A DNA stretch of 64,000 nt from Atlantibacter sp032062175. Lineage in GTDB: Bacteria > Pseudomonadota > Gammaproteobacteria > Enterobacterales > Enterobacteriaceae. Each line of letters starts with the position of its first letter. The first letter of the stretch is position 1. Location: contig NZ_DAMBQK010000005.1 of the NCBI RefSeq assembly GCF_032062175.1, forward strand, positions 124,001 through 188,000, given 5' to 3'. The translations under genes and the position numbers were made by a program. The notes below the pieces were generated by a model that made no database searches, had not been told where the DNA came from, and saw nothing but the letters and a program-made list of their open reading frames with translations. Positions 50,787-60,106 of this stretch are shown piece by piece.

Positions 50787-51118
50787 TGGACAGAGGCGAA
50801 ATCTGGCTCGTTTCACTTGATCCCGCTGCGGGTCATGAACAAAGCGGGAAACGCCCGGTGCTTATCGTATCTCCGGCATCGTTTAATACCTTTACCCGTC
50901 TTCCCGTTGTTGTTCCCGTTACCAGTGGCGGACAATTTGCCCGTGCAGCGGGTTTTACTGTTTCACTGGACGGGACCGGCACAAAAACCACGGGCGTCAT
51001 TCGTTGTGACCAGCCCAGAACTATCGATATGCAAGCCAGGAGCGGCAAGCGTCTGGAACGTATCCCTGAGGATATCGTGAATGAAGTGCTGGCCAGACTG
51101 GAAGCTATTCTGAACTGA
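50786..51118 (+). CDS. ChpB/PemK/MazF-family mRNA interferase toxin
   Basis: A 110-residue toxin with the PemK/MazF signature: MDRGEIWLVSLDPAAGHEQSGKRPVLIVSP, TGVIRCDQPRTIDMQARSGKRLERI and a C-terminal helix. The Arg in CDQPRTID and the following residues form the RNase site of the family. Similarity in DPAAGHEQ and QFARAAGF is closest to E. coli ChpB. It lies right next to tRNA-Asn copy 2, as HigBA copy 1 once lay next to copy 1. Confidence 0.9.
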   Translation: MDRGEIWLVSLDPAAGHEQSGKRPVLIVSPASFNTFTRLPVVVPVTSGGQFARAAGFTVSLDGTGTKTTGVIRCDQPRTIDMQARSGKRLERIPEDIVNEVLARLEAILN

Positions 51119-51176
51119 TGCGTCAGGAAGGAAGCTAAAGCGGGAAATGGAAAAGCTTTAAAAGCTACAAAAGCAA

Positions 51177-51206
51177 AAAAGCAGATACCTTTCGATATCT
51201 GCTTTT
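51177..51206. terminator. Terminator of tRNA-Asn copy 2, shared with the toxin gene
   Basis: AAAAGCAGATA / TATCTGCTTTT stem, T-runs both ways, eight bases from the tRNA 3' end. It is the intact counterpart of the displaced terminator at 26100-26133. Confidence 0.85.
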
Positions 51207-51213
51207 CTAAATT

Positions 51214-51289
51214 TGGCTCCTCTGACTGGACTCGAACCAGTGACATACGGATTAACAGTCCGCCGTTCTACCGACTGAACTACAGAGGA
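51214..51289 (-). tRNA. tRNA-Asn(GUU), copy 2
   Basis: Seventy-six bases, identical to the copies at 43452, 59579 and 62149; anticodon GUU. Confidence 0.97.
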
Positions 51290-51428
51290 ATCGTGTGAAC
51301 GGGGCGCATAGTATCGACCCGCAGAATGCTTGTCAAAGCCTGTTTTTGATTTTGAGTGCGTTTGCTGATTAATTCCACAACTTGCCGAAAATCCGGGTGA
51401 AATTCTTCACCCGGACCGGGACTAAAAG

Positions 51429-52883
51429 CTAGCGGAACGGCGGTTCGTTAAAGGTGCGCAGTTTGCGGGAGTGGAGCCTGTCGCCCTCGGCGCGCAGCAA
51501 ATCTATCGCCCGGATGCCAATCTGTAAGTGCTCGGAAATGGCCCCTTCGTAAAACCGGTTCGCCTGGCCAGGCAGCTTGATTTCGCCATGCAGGGGTTTA
51601 TCCGAAACGCACAGTAGCGTGCCGTAGGGCACCCGGAATCGATACCCCTGGGCGGCGATGGTGGCGCTTTCCATATCAATCGCTACGGCGCGGCTCAAGT
51701 TAAAGCGCAGGGCCGAGGCGCTGTAGCGCAGTTCCCAGTTGCGGTCGTCGGTGGTGACCACTGTGCCGGTACGCAGCCGCTGTTTGACTTCTTCACCCGG
51801 CATCCCGCTCACCTGTTTAGTGGCGTCGTACAACGCGCGCTGCACTTCGGCAATGCTCGGGATCGGGATGTCCGGCGGCAGCACCGCGTCCAGTACATGG
51901 TCATCGCGCAGATAGGCGTGTGCCAGCACGTAATCGCCAATCGCCTGGCTTTCACGCAGCCCGCCGCAGTGGCCGATCATCATCCAGACATCCGGGCGCA
52001 GTACCGCCAGATGATCGCAGATGGTTTTGGCATTGGACGGCCCAACGCCGATGTTCACCAGCGTAATCCCCTGGCCGTCCTGGGTAATCAAATGCCAGGC
52101 GGGCATCTGGTGTTTTTTCCAGGCCAGATCGGAAATCGCCTCTTCGGGCGCTTCGGTATCGGCGGTGATCCAGATGCCGCCCGCGCAGGAGAGCGCGATA
52201 TACGGGCTGTCCGGGTCGAGGATCTGGCTGCAACCCCAGCGCACAAACTCATCCACATAGCGGGTGTAGTTAGTGAACAGCACAAACGGCTGAAAGTGCT
52301 CCACCGGCGTACCGGTGTAGTGGCGCAGCCGCGCCAGCGAGAAATCGACCCGGCGCGCGTCAAAATGCGACAGCGGGTAAAACTCGGTGGGGTGGAAAAT
52401 GCCATCGGCGGTTTCATCGCCGATTTGTGCCAGTTCGGTGGTTGGGAAGTGGCGCGCCAGACCGGCGCTCATGGAGCGATCCAGCGTCAGCGCCGAACCA
52501 TCAATCACATACGGGTAGGGGATCTCATGCGGCGACGGCGACACTTCGATGATCGCGCCGTAGTCGTGGTACAGAAGTTCCAGTTGCTCCGCCAGATAGG
52601 CGCGAAACAGCGCCGGGCGGGTAATGGTCGTGGTGTAACAGCCAGGATGGGTAAACCGGGCGTAGGCGCGGGTTTTTTTCGGATTAACCGCAGTGCCGTC
52701 CCAACTGACCTGCAGTTGCGGATAAACAAACAGCCCGCTGGCGCGGCGGGCGGTATCCGGTAATTGTCCTTCTGAAATGTACAGGCTGATGGCATCGCGC
52801 AGGGCGTTCACCGCCTGGTCGTAAAGGGCTTCCAGTTGATCCAGCGCCTGTTCTGGCGTCAGGCTTACTACGGCTTGGTTCAT
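51429..52883 (-). CDS. amn: Amn, AMP nucleosidase
   Basis: A 484-residue enzyme splitting AMP into adenine and ribose 5-phosphate, controlling the AMP pool. The N-terminal regulatory domain (about 1-175) is followed by a nucleoside-phosphorylase-like catalytic domain with GITLVNIGVGPSNAKTICDHL, MIGHCGGLRESQAIGDYVLAHAYLRDDHVLD and AVAIDMESATIAAQGYRFRVPYGTLLCVSDKPLHGE, in which the MES and SDK residues contact ribose and base. Length equals E. coli Amn. It is flanked by tRNA-Asn, as in E. coli. Confidence 0.96.
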   Translation of the reverse strand: MNQAVVSLTPEQALDQLEALYDQAVNALRDAISLYISEGQLPDTARRASGLFVYPQLQVSWDGTAVNPKKTRAYARFTHPGCYTTTITRPALFRAYLAEQLELLYHDYGAIIEVSPSPHEIPYPYVIDGSALTLDRSMSAGLARHFPTTELAQIGDETADGIFHPTEFYPLSHFDARRVDFSLARLRHYTGTPVEHFQPFVLFTNYTRYVDEFVRWGCSQILDPDSPYIALSCAGGIWITADTEAPEEAISDLAWKKHQMPAWHLITQDGQGITLVNIGVGPSNAKTICDHLAVLRPDVWMMIGHCGGLRESQAIGDYVLAHAYLRDDHVLDAVLPPDIPIPSIAEVQRALYDATKQVSGMPGEEVKQRLRTGTVVTTDDRNWELRYSASALRFNLSRAVAIDMESATIAAQGYRFRVPYGTLLCVSDKPLHGEIKLPGQANRFYEGAISEHLQIGIRAIDLLRAEGDRLHSRKLRTFNEPPFR

Positions 52884-53390
52884 CTTCTCTCCTTATCCCG
52901 GCAAGCTGTCGGGTGCAACATTACCGATAGTATGTCACAGGAGTAATACAGTCGTGTGTTGAATAGCAACCTCGACAAAACTCAACCGTCTGAATGATTG
53001 CTACCCTGAACCGACTGTAAATGTTCAACAATCCGCATCGGACTGGTGATCTTCACCGCAAATTTGCACCAGCGAGGTGCGCAGCCTGACGGGCGTGCGG
53101 CTATGTTTAAGATTCTGGACGGTCCGGAAACCGCGCATCCCAGCCAGCCACGTGATGGCAAACTCATCTCTTTGATTGTTAATCAACCGGCCTGATTGAC
53201 GCCGCCTGGCGTTGTCGAATGGCGAGGCGTCGGCAGAAAAAATTTTGCGATTTATTTCTGCCTGGCGAAGTTTTTGCTTAACCCTTACCAGCCGCTCGCG
53301 GCCCGCTCGAAAGCCAGTGTATTGACGAAGTCAGTGATTTTTCCCGCGCCAGCGTTGGCGCCGTGTCTGAACAGTGCGAGGAATATCCGA
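52884..53390. other. Intergenic region between amn and the liv-type operon
   Basis: These 507 bases separate leftward amn from rightward livJ-like gene. Several frames are open by chance but none has a ribosome site or family match that I trust. Both promoters must lie here, without boxes that I can assign safely. Confidence 0.4.
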
Positions 53391-54506
53391 ATGTCTTTGA
53401 AAATAAAACAATTACCGCTGCATGTTGCCATCGTCGGTTGCTTAACCACGGCGTTTTATGCCCAGGCGGATATCAAAATCGGCGTGGCGGGGCCTTTTAC
53501 CGGCCCGAACGCCACTTACGGGGCGCAATACTGGAAGGGCGCGACCCAGGCGGCGGAAGATATCAACGCCGCTGGCGGCATCAAAGGCGAAAAAATCGTG
53601 CTGGTGCAGGGGGATGACGCCTGTGAACCCAAACAGGCGGTAGCGGTAGCCAACCGCATGGTAGATGAATCCAAAGTTTCGGCGGTGGTCGGTCACTTCT
53701 GTTCTTCTTCCACCATGCCCGCGTCCGAAGTGTATGACGAGGCGGGCGTACTGACCATTACGCCGGGCTCCACCAACCCGCAGGTGACCGAGCGCGGCAT
53801 GAAGGGCATGTTCCGCATGTGCGGGCGCGACGACCAGCAGGGCGTGGTGGCGGCCAACTACATGCTGGACACCCTGAAAGCGAAGAAAATCGCCATCATT
53901 CACGATAAAGACACCTATGGACAGGGCCTCGCCGATGCCACCAAAGCGGCGCTGGCAAAACGCGGCACCAAAGAGGTGCTGTATGAAGGGCTGTCGCGCG
54001 GGGAGAAAGACTTTAACGCGCTGGTGACCAAAATCGGCTCGCTGAAACCCGACGTGGTCTACTTCGGCGGCTGCCACCCGGAAGCCGGCCCGCTGGTACG
54101 CCAGATGCGCGAGCAGGGTGTGCAGGCGAAATTCTTCTCCGGCGATTGCGTAGTGACTGAAGAGATGGTGACCGCAGCGGGCGGCCCGCAGTTTACCAAC
54201 GGCGTGCTGATGACCTTCGGCAACGATCCGCGCACTATCCCGGCGGGTAAAACCGTCATCGAAAAATTCCGTGCCAGCGGTTTTGAACCGGAAGGCTACA
54301 CCCTGTATGCCTACGCCTCGATCCAGGCCATTGCCGCTGCCTATAACGGTGCCGGGAAAGACAACGAAAAAGCCAGTGAATGGTTGAAATCGAATACCGT
54401 GGACACGGTGATGGGCCCCAAATCCTGGGACGGCAAGGGCGACCTGAAAGTCTCGGATTATGTGGTTTATCAGTGGGATGACAAAGGCAAATACAAACAG
54501 CTGTAA
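53391..54506 (+). CDS. Branched-chain amino acid-binding protein (LivJ/LivK type)
   Basis: A 371-residue periplasmic binding protein of the Leu/Ile/Val family. A signal peptide (about 1-24, ending AFYAQA) is followed by DIKIGVAGPFTGPNATYGAQYWKGA, then AVVGHFCSSSTMPASEVYDEAG, the two sites around the ligand cleft. The start ATG follows CGAGGA. It heads a complete five-gene ABC system. Enterobacteria usually have livKHMGF elsewhere, so this is probably a second system, whose specificity may differ. Confidence 0.9.
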   Translation: MSLKIKQLPLHVAIVGCLTTAFYAQADIKIGVAGPFTGPNATYGAQYWKGATQAAEDINAAGGIKGEKIVLVQGDDACEPKQAVAVANRMVDESKVSAVVGHFCSSSTMPASEVYDEAGVLTITPGSTNPQVTERGMKGMFRMCGRDDQQGVVAANYMLDTLKAKKIAIIHDKDTYGQGLADATKAALAKRGTKEVLYEGLSRGEKDFNALVTKIGSLKPDVVYFGGCHPEAGPLVRQMREQGVQAKFFSGDCVVTEEMVTAAGGPQFTNGVLMTFGNDPRTIPAGKTVIEKFRASGFEPEGYTLYAYASIQAIAAAYNGAGKDNEKASEWLKSNTVDTVMGPKSWDGKGDLKVSDYVVYQWDDKGKYKQL

Positions 54507-54556
54507 TTTGCCGCCCCGTCCGTTTTGCCGCCAGGTAAAACGCCGCGACACTGAAA

Positions 54557-54577
54557 GCTGCCCGGCTAACGGGCAGC
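54557..54577 (+). terminator. Hairpin between the binding protein and permease genes
   Basis: Eight-bp GC-rich stem (GCTGCCCG / CGGGCAGC) with a five-base loop and no T-run. Such stems after binding-protein genes usually stabilise the upstream message, giving more binding protein than membrane subunits. Confidence 0.6.
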
Positions 54578-54601
54578 CTTCTCACTGGCGAGAGTGTTGA
54601 T

Positions 54602-55516
54602 ATGGATGCATTTTTTCTTCAACAGCTGATCAACGGGCTGACGTTAGGCGCTGTCTACGGTTTGATCGCCATCGGCTACACCATGGTGTACGGCATTATC
54701 GGGATGATCAATTTCGCCCACGGCGAAGTCTATATGATCTCGGCTTACCTCTGCGCTATTGGGCTGGCGCTGCTCGCCAGCTTCGGCATTCAGTCCTTCC
54801 CGTTGCTGATTTTCGGCACGCTGATTTTCACCGTCGCCGTTACCGCCGTATATGGCTGGGCGATTGAGCGAATTGCCTACCGGCCACTGCGCAACTCCAC
54901 CCGGCTGGCGCCGCTGATTTCCGCCATCGGCATGTCGTTAATTCTGCAAAACTACGTTCAGCTAAGCCAGGGGCCGAATCAGCAGGGCATTCCGACATTG
55001 TTGAGCGGCGTGCTGCGCTTTCACGTTGACGATGGCGTGGTGCAAATCACCCTGACCAAAATCTTTATCCTGGTGGCGGCGGTGGGGGGGATGGGAGTGC
55101 TGACGTGGATCATCCAGTTTACCCGGCTGGGACGGATTTGCCGCGCCACCCAGCAGGACCGGCGGATGGCGTCAATCCTCGGCATCAATACCAACCGGGT
55201 GATCTCGCTGGTGTTTGTGATTGGCGCGTCGATGGCCGGGCTGGCCGGCGTCCTGGTCACCATGAACTACGGCACCTTTGACTTCTACGCCGGTTTTATC
55301 ATCGGCATTAAAGCCTTTACCGCCGCGGTGCTGGGCGGGATTGGCTCGCTGCCCGGCGCGATGCTCGGGGGCCTGCTGTTGGGCGTCGCCGAAGCGCAGT
55401 TTGCCGGGCTGGTGAACTCCGATTACAAAGACGTGTTTTCGTTTTCCCTGCTGGTGGTGATCCTGATTTTCCGTCCGCAAGGGTTGTTGGGCCGTCCCGT
55501 GGTCGCGAAGGTTTAA
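54602..55516 (+). CDS. Branched-chain amino acid ABC permease (LivH type)
   Basis: A 304-residue inner-membrane permease with about eight segments. FLQQLINGLTLGAVYGLIAIGYTMVYGIIGMINFAHGE at the start and GRICRATQQDRRMASILGINTNRVI, the cytoplasmic EAA-like loop that contacts the ATPase, are characteristic of LivH. It works with the LivM-type subunit encoded next. Confidence 0.93.
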   Translation: MDAFFLQQLINGLTLGAVYGLIAIGYTMVYGIIGMINFAHGEVYMISAYLCAIGLALLASFGIQSFPLLIFGTLIFTVAVTAVYGWAIERIAYRPLRNSTRLAPLISAIGMSLILQNYVQLSQGPNQQGIPTLLSGVLRFHVDDGVVQITLTKIFILVAAVGGMGVLTWIIQFTRLGRICRATQQDRRMASILGINTNRVISLVFVIGASMAGLAGVLVTMNYGTFDFYAGFIIGIKAFTAAVLGGIGSLPGAMLGGLLLGVAEAQFAGLVNSDYKDVFSFSLLVVILIFRPQGLLGRPVVAKV

Positions 55517-55526
55517 GGGGTAAACG

Positions 55527-56813
55527 ATGATAGATGCGGCATTGAAGCCAGGAATCGATATTAAAAAATGCCTGCTGGATACGGTGCTGGCCGGGCTGTG
55601 CGCGCTGGTGGTATTTGGGCCGATTGTCGGGGTTGTGCTGCGCGGCTACAGCTATACGCTGTCGCCGGATCGCGTGGCGTTACTGGTGGCGGCTGTCATG
55701 GCGGGGCGCTTTATCCTCAGCCTGGCGCTGCAAACCTCGCGGGGACGTAAACTGGTGCGCACGTTTGAAAGCGCGGACGATGGCGTTTATGTTCGCCCGG
55801 TAGATTACAAATCGCCGCTGCGCTGGGCGATCCCGCTGCTCATGGTCGTCGCACTGCTGTTCCCGTTTGTTGCTACCAAATACCTGCTCACCGTGGCGAT
55901 CCTCGGGCTGATTTACGTGCTGCTTGGGTTAGGACTAAATATTGTGGTGGGCCTGGCGGGGCTGCTGGACCTGGGATACGTGGCGTTTTACGCCATCGGC
56001 GCTTACGGGCTGGCGCTGGGCTACCAGTATCTGGGGCTGGGATTTTGGGTGATGCTGCCGTTAGGCGCGCTTCTCGCTGCGCTGGCCGGGGCGCTGCTCG
56101 GCTTTCCTGTGCTGCGTATGCATGGGGATTATCTGGCGATTGTTACCCTGGGTTTCGGGGAAATCATCCGGCTGGTGCTCAACAACTGGCTGAGCTTTAC
56201 CGGCGGGCCAAACGGGATCTCCGTCCCCGCGCCGACCCTGTTCGGGCTGGAATTTTCCCGGCGCGCCAAAGACGGCGGCGTACCCTTTCATGAATTCTTC
56301 GGTATTTCTTATAACCCTAACCTGAAGTTTATTTTTATCTACGCGGTACTGGTTCTGGTGGTGCTGCTGGTGTTGTTTATCAAGCATCGCTTGACGCGGA
56401 TGCCGATAGGCCGGGCCTGGGAGGCGCTGCGTGAAGATGAAATCGCCTGCCGCTCGCTGGGGCTCAACCATGTGCTGGTAAAACTCTCGGCCTTTATGCT
56501 GGGAGCGTCCACCGCCGGGATCGCCGGGGTGTTCTTCGCCACTTACCAGGGGTTTGTGAACCCGACATCCTTCACTTTTTTCGAATCGGCGTTAATCCTG
56601 GCGATTGTGGTGTTGGGCGGCATGGGCTCAACGCTCGGCGTGGTATTGGCCGCGTTTGTGCTGACCGTCGCGCCGGAACTGCTGAGAAGCTTTGCTGAAT
56701 ATCGCGTACTGCTGTTCGGCGTGTTGATGGTGGTAATGATGATCTGGCGGCCCCGTGGCCTGGTACGCACCAGCCGCGCTGGTTTTGCCACCCGCAAAGG
56801 AGTCGCGCCATGA
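55527..56813 (+). CDS. Branched-chain amino acid ABC permease (LivM type)
   Basis: A 428-residue permease with a long N-terminal extension (about 100 residues with two extra hydrophobic segments) before the conserved core YVLLGLGLNIVVGLAGLLDLGYVAFYAIGAYG, as in enterobacterial LivM. The ATPase-contact loop is PIGRAWEALREDEIACRSLGLN. It overlaps the next gene by four bases. Confidence 0.93.
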   Translation: MIDAALKPGIDIKKCLLDTVLAGLCALVVFGPIVGVVLRGYSYTLSPDRVALLVAAVMAGRFILSLALQTSRGRKLVRTFESADDGVYVRPVDYKSPLRWAIPLLMVVALLFPFVATKYLLTVAILGLIYVLLGLGLNIVVGLAGLLDLGYVAFYAIGAYGLALGYQYLGLGFWVMLPLGALLAALAGALLGFPVLRMHGDYLAIVTLGFGEIIRLVLNNWLSFTGGPNGISVPAPTLFGLEFSRRAKDGGVPFHEFFGISYNPNLKFIFIYAVLVLVVLLVLFIKHRLTRMPIGRAWEALREDEIACRSLGLNHVLVKLSAFMLGASTAGIAGVFFATYQGFVNPTSFTFFESALILAIVVLGGMGSTLGVVLAAFVLTVAPELLRSFAEYRVLLFGVLMVVMMIWRPRGLVRTSRAGFATRKGVAP

Positions 56814-57682
56814 GCGATAGCATCCTGCGAGTGGAACATCTGATGATGCATTTTGGCGGCATCAACGCGCTAAATGACGTCAATCTGGACGTAGAACGTG
56901 GTTCGATTACCGCGCTAATCGGCCCTAACGGCGCGGGGAAAACCACGGTTTTTAACTGCCTTACCGGGTTTTATCACGCTACCGGCGGGGCGATCCTGCT
57001 GAACACCCGAACGCCTACCGACATCATTGAGGTGCTGGGGCAAAAGCTGCGGCCTGATGATTTCCTGCATCCCCAGCGGCTCGGTTCGCGGCTCTACTAC
57101 AAGATGTTTGGTGGCACCCATCTGGTGAACCGGGCAGGGCTGGCGCGTACTTTCCAGAATATCCGCTTGTTCCGCGAAATGTCGGTGGTGGAAAACCTGC
57201 TGGTGGCTCAGCACATGCTGGCGAACCGTAATCTGATCGCCGGAATTTTCAATACCGCCGCTTATCGCAAGGCCGAAAATCAGGCGCTGGACCGGGCGTT
57301 TTACTGGCTGGAAGTGGTGGAAATGGTGGATTGCGCTAACCGGCTGGCGGGCACGCTTTCCTACGGCCAGCAGCGCCGGCTGGAGATTGCCCGCGCCATG
57401 TGTACCGGGCCGGAGATGATCTGCCTTGACGAGCCCGCCGCCGGGCTTAACCCGGTGGAAACCCACGCCCTGAGCCGCATCTTACGGCTGCTGCGCCAGC
57501 AGCACGGCGTCACGGTGCTGTTGATTGAGCACGACATGGGTATGGTGATGGAGATTTCCGACCACGTCATCGTATTGGATCATGGCAACGTGATCGCTCG
57601 TGGCGCACCGCAGGAAATCCAGCACAACCCCAGCGTTATCGCCGCCTATCTGGGCGCAGAGGAAGAGGAGGTCACGGGATGA
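56810..57682 (+). CDS. Branched-chain amino acid ABC ATPase (LivG type)
   Basis: A 290-residue ABC ATPase: Walker A GPNGAGKTT (about 38-46), signature LSYGQQRR, Walker B MICLDEPAAGLN, H-loop LLIEHDMG. The insert between Walker A and signature (about 65-115) is larger than in LivF and is normal for LivG. Four-base overlaps on both sides couple it to the neighbours. Confidence 0.94.
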   Translation: MSDSILRVEHLMMHFGGINALNDVNLDVERGSITALIGPNGAGKTTVFNCLTGFYHATGGAILLNTRTPTDIIEVLGQKLRPDDFLHPQRLGSRLYYKMFGGTHLVNRAGLARTFQNIRLFREMSVVENLLVAQHMLANRNLIAGIFNTAAYRKAENQALDRAFYWLEVVEMVDCANRLAGTLSYGQQRRLEIARAMCTGPEMICLDEPAAGLNPVETHALSRILRLLRQQHGVTVLLIEHDMGMVMEISDHVIVLDHGNVIARGAPQEIQHNPSVIAAYLGAEEEEVTG

Positions 57683-58392
57683 AACCGCTGCTGGAATTTC
57701 GCGATGTAGACGTGTTTTATGGGCCGATTCAGGCGCTAAAAGGCATTTCCCTGACGGTAAACGAGGGCGAAACCGTTTCGCTGATTGGCGCGAACGGCGC
57801 GGGTAAATCCACCCTGTTAATGTCAATTTTTGGCCAGCCGCGCATCGCCAGCGGGCAAATTCTTTACCGGGGTGAAGATATCAGCCATCGCTCCACGCAT
57901 TTTATCGCCAGTAATGGCATCGCCCAGGCACCGGAAGGGCGGCGCATTTTCCCGGATATGACGGTAGAGGAAAACCTGCTGATGGGCGCAATCGCCATCG
58001 GCAACCGCTATCAGAAAGAAGATAAGGCGCGCATGTACCAGCTTTTCCCTCGGCTGGAGGAGCGGCGCAACCAGCGGGCAATGACGCTGTCCGGCGGCGA
58101 ACAACAGATGCTGTCTATCGCCCGCGCGCTGATGAGCCGCCCCAAATTACTGTTGCTGGACGAGCCGAGCCTGGGGCTTGCGCCGCTGGTGGTGAAGCAG
58201 ATTTTTCACATCCTGCGTGAATTGACCCAGCAGGGCGTGACGCTGTTTTTGGTAGAGCAAAACGCCAACCACGCGCTGAAGCTCTCTGACCGGGGGTATG
58301 TAATGACCAACGGAGAAATTCGGCTAAGCGGGAGCGGGGCGGAACTGCTGGTAAACCCGGAGGTGAGGAAAGCGTATTTGGGCGGGGTGTAA
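57679..58392 (+). CDS. Branched-chain amino acid ABC ATPase (LivF type)
   Basis: A 237-residue ABC ATPase with Walker A GANGAGKST (about 38-46), signature LSGGEQQM, Walker B LLLLDEPSLGLAP and the H-loop position replaced by LVEQNANHAL, as in LivF proteins. It forms the heterodimeric motor with the LivG-type subunit and ends the operon. Confidence 0.94.
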   Translation: MKPLLEFRDVDVFYGPIQALKGISLTVNEGETVSLIGANGAGKSTLLMSIFGQPRIASGQILYRGEDISHRSTHFIASNGIAQAPEGRRIFPDMTVEENLLMGAIAIGNRYQKEDKARMYQLFPRLEERRNQRAMTLSGGEQQMLSIARALMSRPKLLLLDEPSLGLAPLVVKQIFHILRELTQQGVTLFLVEQNANHALKLSDRGYVMTNGEIRLSGSGAELLVNPEVRKAYLGGV

Positions 58393-58515
58393 GAAAAAAC
58401 CTTGCCGCCTGTTACTCCTGGAATACAGATTCCAGATCCAGCAAACAAACTGGACGGGCTACGCCTGCGTTTGCCAGGATGCGCTCACTGTGACTATCAG
58501 GAGAGGGAAACAAAC

Positions 58516-59505
58516 ATGGAAGGTCAATTAGTATTCTGCGCTGACGGCATACTGCGCTTTTGCTCAGACTATGATGACACCGCCGCCGTACCGCTACTCT
58601 CAATTCAAAACACGGTCGCCGAAGCCGATCCGTACTTCCTGCTCAGATATTTTCATCACCGGGTGATCGTCGAACAAGGAACCACACTGGCGAGTGTTTT
58701 CCTGGCGATTGAACCCTGGAAGGCGCTGTTAACGGCCTGGCTGGACCGGGATGTGGGCGCTTATATTGATGAAATCAAAAAGCCTTCCAGTTCGGCTTCC
58801 TGGGATCTTGAATGGGTGGGTATCGATCGCCGGACGTCGATTTATCGCGCTTATCAGCATCAGTCCAGGGAAGAAGCCGAGTCCCTTCAGGATTACTTTA
58901 ATCGCGAGCAAACGCCGTCGCATGAGTTTGATATAGAGACCCAATGTGATGCCTCAGGGTTTATCAAAGGGAGTAAAGAGCGCTGGAGCATCAGTGAAAA
59001 TATCCATCAGATTAAAAACCTGCCGGTCATTCTTTATGACAAACAAACGTTGATAACGGTGGGGAAGGAAGGGTTGCTCAACGACAGCGTAAGTGGCGTA
59101 AACAATGCCCTTCATAGCCGTTATATCTCCGGCGAAACCTCGTTTTCTTTTGCCGACGTAATGGAAGCGATTTTTATCAGCGGCCTGTTTTTCTACTCGC
59201 CGCAGTCAGCCACTGAAAACTATCAGGCGTTAGATGAAAGGCTGGATGCGTTTAAAGAGCAATGGGAGAGCGAACCGGATAACACAGCCGACGAAGAAAA
59301 CGGGAATAAGACGCCAACAATTCAGGTTGCGGACGGCGCTTTTGATTCAATGGTTGACCATATTGAATCAGAAAAAGAAGACTGGCATTTGTTGAAAACA
59401 TTATGCAAACAGAACAGCTCACTACCGGTCAGAATCGGCAAGATTATGCCCGCAACACCGCCGGAGGTGCGATTGTTCGGGGAACTGATTGATGAGGAGA
59501 TGTGA
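58516..59505 (+). CDS. Unrecognised 329-residue cytoplasmic protein
   Basis: I do not recognise a family. The protein starts MEGQLVFCADGILRFCSDYDD (AGAGGG upstream of the ATG), is acidic, has no signal peptide or membrane segments, and contains a segment rich in Glu, Asp and Asn (about 255-270). Good codon use and a long frame argue for a real gene. It stands alone between the liv-type operon and tRNA-Asn copy 3, a typical accessory position, so a cargo or immunity-type role is possible but unproven. Confidence 0.65.
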   Translation: MEGQLVFCADGILRFCSDYDDTAAVPLLSIQNTVAEADPYFLLRYFHHRVIVEQGTTLASVFLAIEPWKALLTAWLDRDVGAYIDEIKKPSSSASWDLEWVGIDRRTSIYRAYQHQSREEAESLQDYFNREQTPSHEFDIETQCDASGFIKGSKERWSISENIHQIKNLPVILYDKQTLITVGKEGLLNDSVSGVNNALHSRYISGETSFSFADVMEAIFISGLFFYSPQSATENYQALDERLDAFKEQWESEPDNTADEENGNKTPTIQVADGAFDSMVDHIESEKEDWHLLKTLCKQNSSLPVRIGKIMPATPPEVRLFGELIDEEM

Positions 59506-59536
59506 GTACGCCTGATGCGGATGAGCAGTTGAAAAC

Positions 59537-59570
59537 AAAAAGCCCGCATAAGTTTCCTTAAGCGGGCTTC
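59537..59570. terminator. Terminator of tRNA-Asn copy 3
   Basis: AAGCCCGC...GCGGGCTT stem with inner ATAAG/CTTA pairing, followed on the minus strand by a T-run, nine bases from the tRNA. A nearly identical stem follows copy 4. Confidence 0.85.
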
Positions 59571-59578
59571 TCTAAATT

Positions 59579-59654
59579 TGGCTCCTCTGACTGGACTCGA
59601 ACCAGTGACATACGGATTAACAGTCCGCCGTTCTACCGACTGAACTACAGAGGA
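59579..59654 (-). tRNA. tRNA-Asn(GUU), copy 3
   Basis: Seventy-six bases, identical to the other copies; anticodon GUU. Confidence 0.97.
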
Positions 59655-59911
59655 ATCGTGTGAACGGGGCGCATGTTAGCGGCGACCGATCCGCTTGTCA
59701 AAGCCTGTTTCGCATAAAGCTTTTTGATTGCTGAATTATCCGTCAGCCTGGCGATCCCGACGCCGCACGCGCCAGTTTATATGCATAATCGTGATGAATA
59801 TCAGTAGGCTGGTTGCTACGGTTATAAAACGCCATCGGCTTTCAGCGTAAACCTCGACAATGACCTGCCCGCAAATTTAGCCCGAAGTCGGTGATGGCGT
59901 AACAGAACAGA

Positions 59912-59928
59912 CGCCCGGAATTGGTGCA
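59912..59928. promoter_or_regulatory. Possible NtrC binding site upstream of nac
   Basis: CGCCC-N7-GTGCA fits the NtrC consensus TGCAC-N7-GTGCA well on the right half and partly on the left. It lies about 130 bases before the sigma-54 promoter, a normal enhancer distance. Moderate match only. Confidence 0.4.
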
Positions 59929-60043
59929 TTTCTACCTCTTATGGGGCAGAAGAAAAACAGTGTTCCATTCCAGATACGCGCCGAAAGATTAGTTTCTCTT
60001 ATTATCCAGCAAGTTAAAGGCGTGGATCCTCCTGAGAAAAAAC

Positions 60044-60059
60044 TGGCAAGCATATTGCA
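60044..60059 (+). promoter_or_regulatory. Sigma-54 promoter of nac
   Basis: TGGCAAGCATATTGCA has the GG and GC doublets with ten bases between them and the TGGCA/TTGCA boxes of RpoN promoters. It lies 47 bases before the nac start. nac of Klebsiella and E. coli is transcribed by sigma-54 under NtrC control. Confidence 0.85.
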
Positions 60060-60106
60060 AAATCATTCTTGTCGGTTTGTTCATGTTATTTATCCAGGGG
60101 GGCCAG

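Noticed and set aside
51897..52763. 288-codon plus-strand frame opposite amn.
   Set aside because: Shadow of AMP nucleosidase, no independent support.
52982..53167. Short minus-strand frame in the amn-liv gap.
   Set aside because: No ribosome site, no homology that I recognise; treated as non-coding.
53442..54551. 369-codon minus-strand frame opposite the liv-type binding protein.
   Set aside because: Shadow of a well-supported periplasmic protein gene, rich in His, Gly and Arg.
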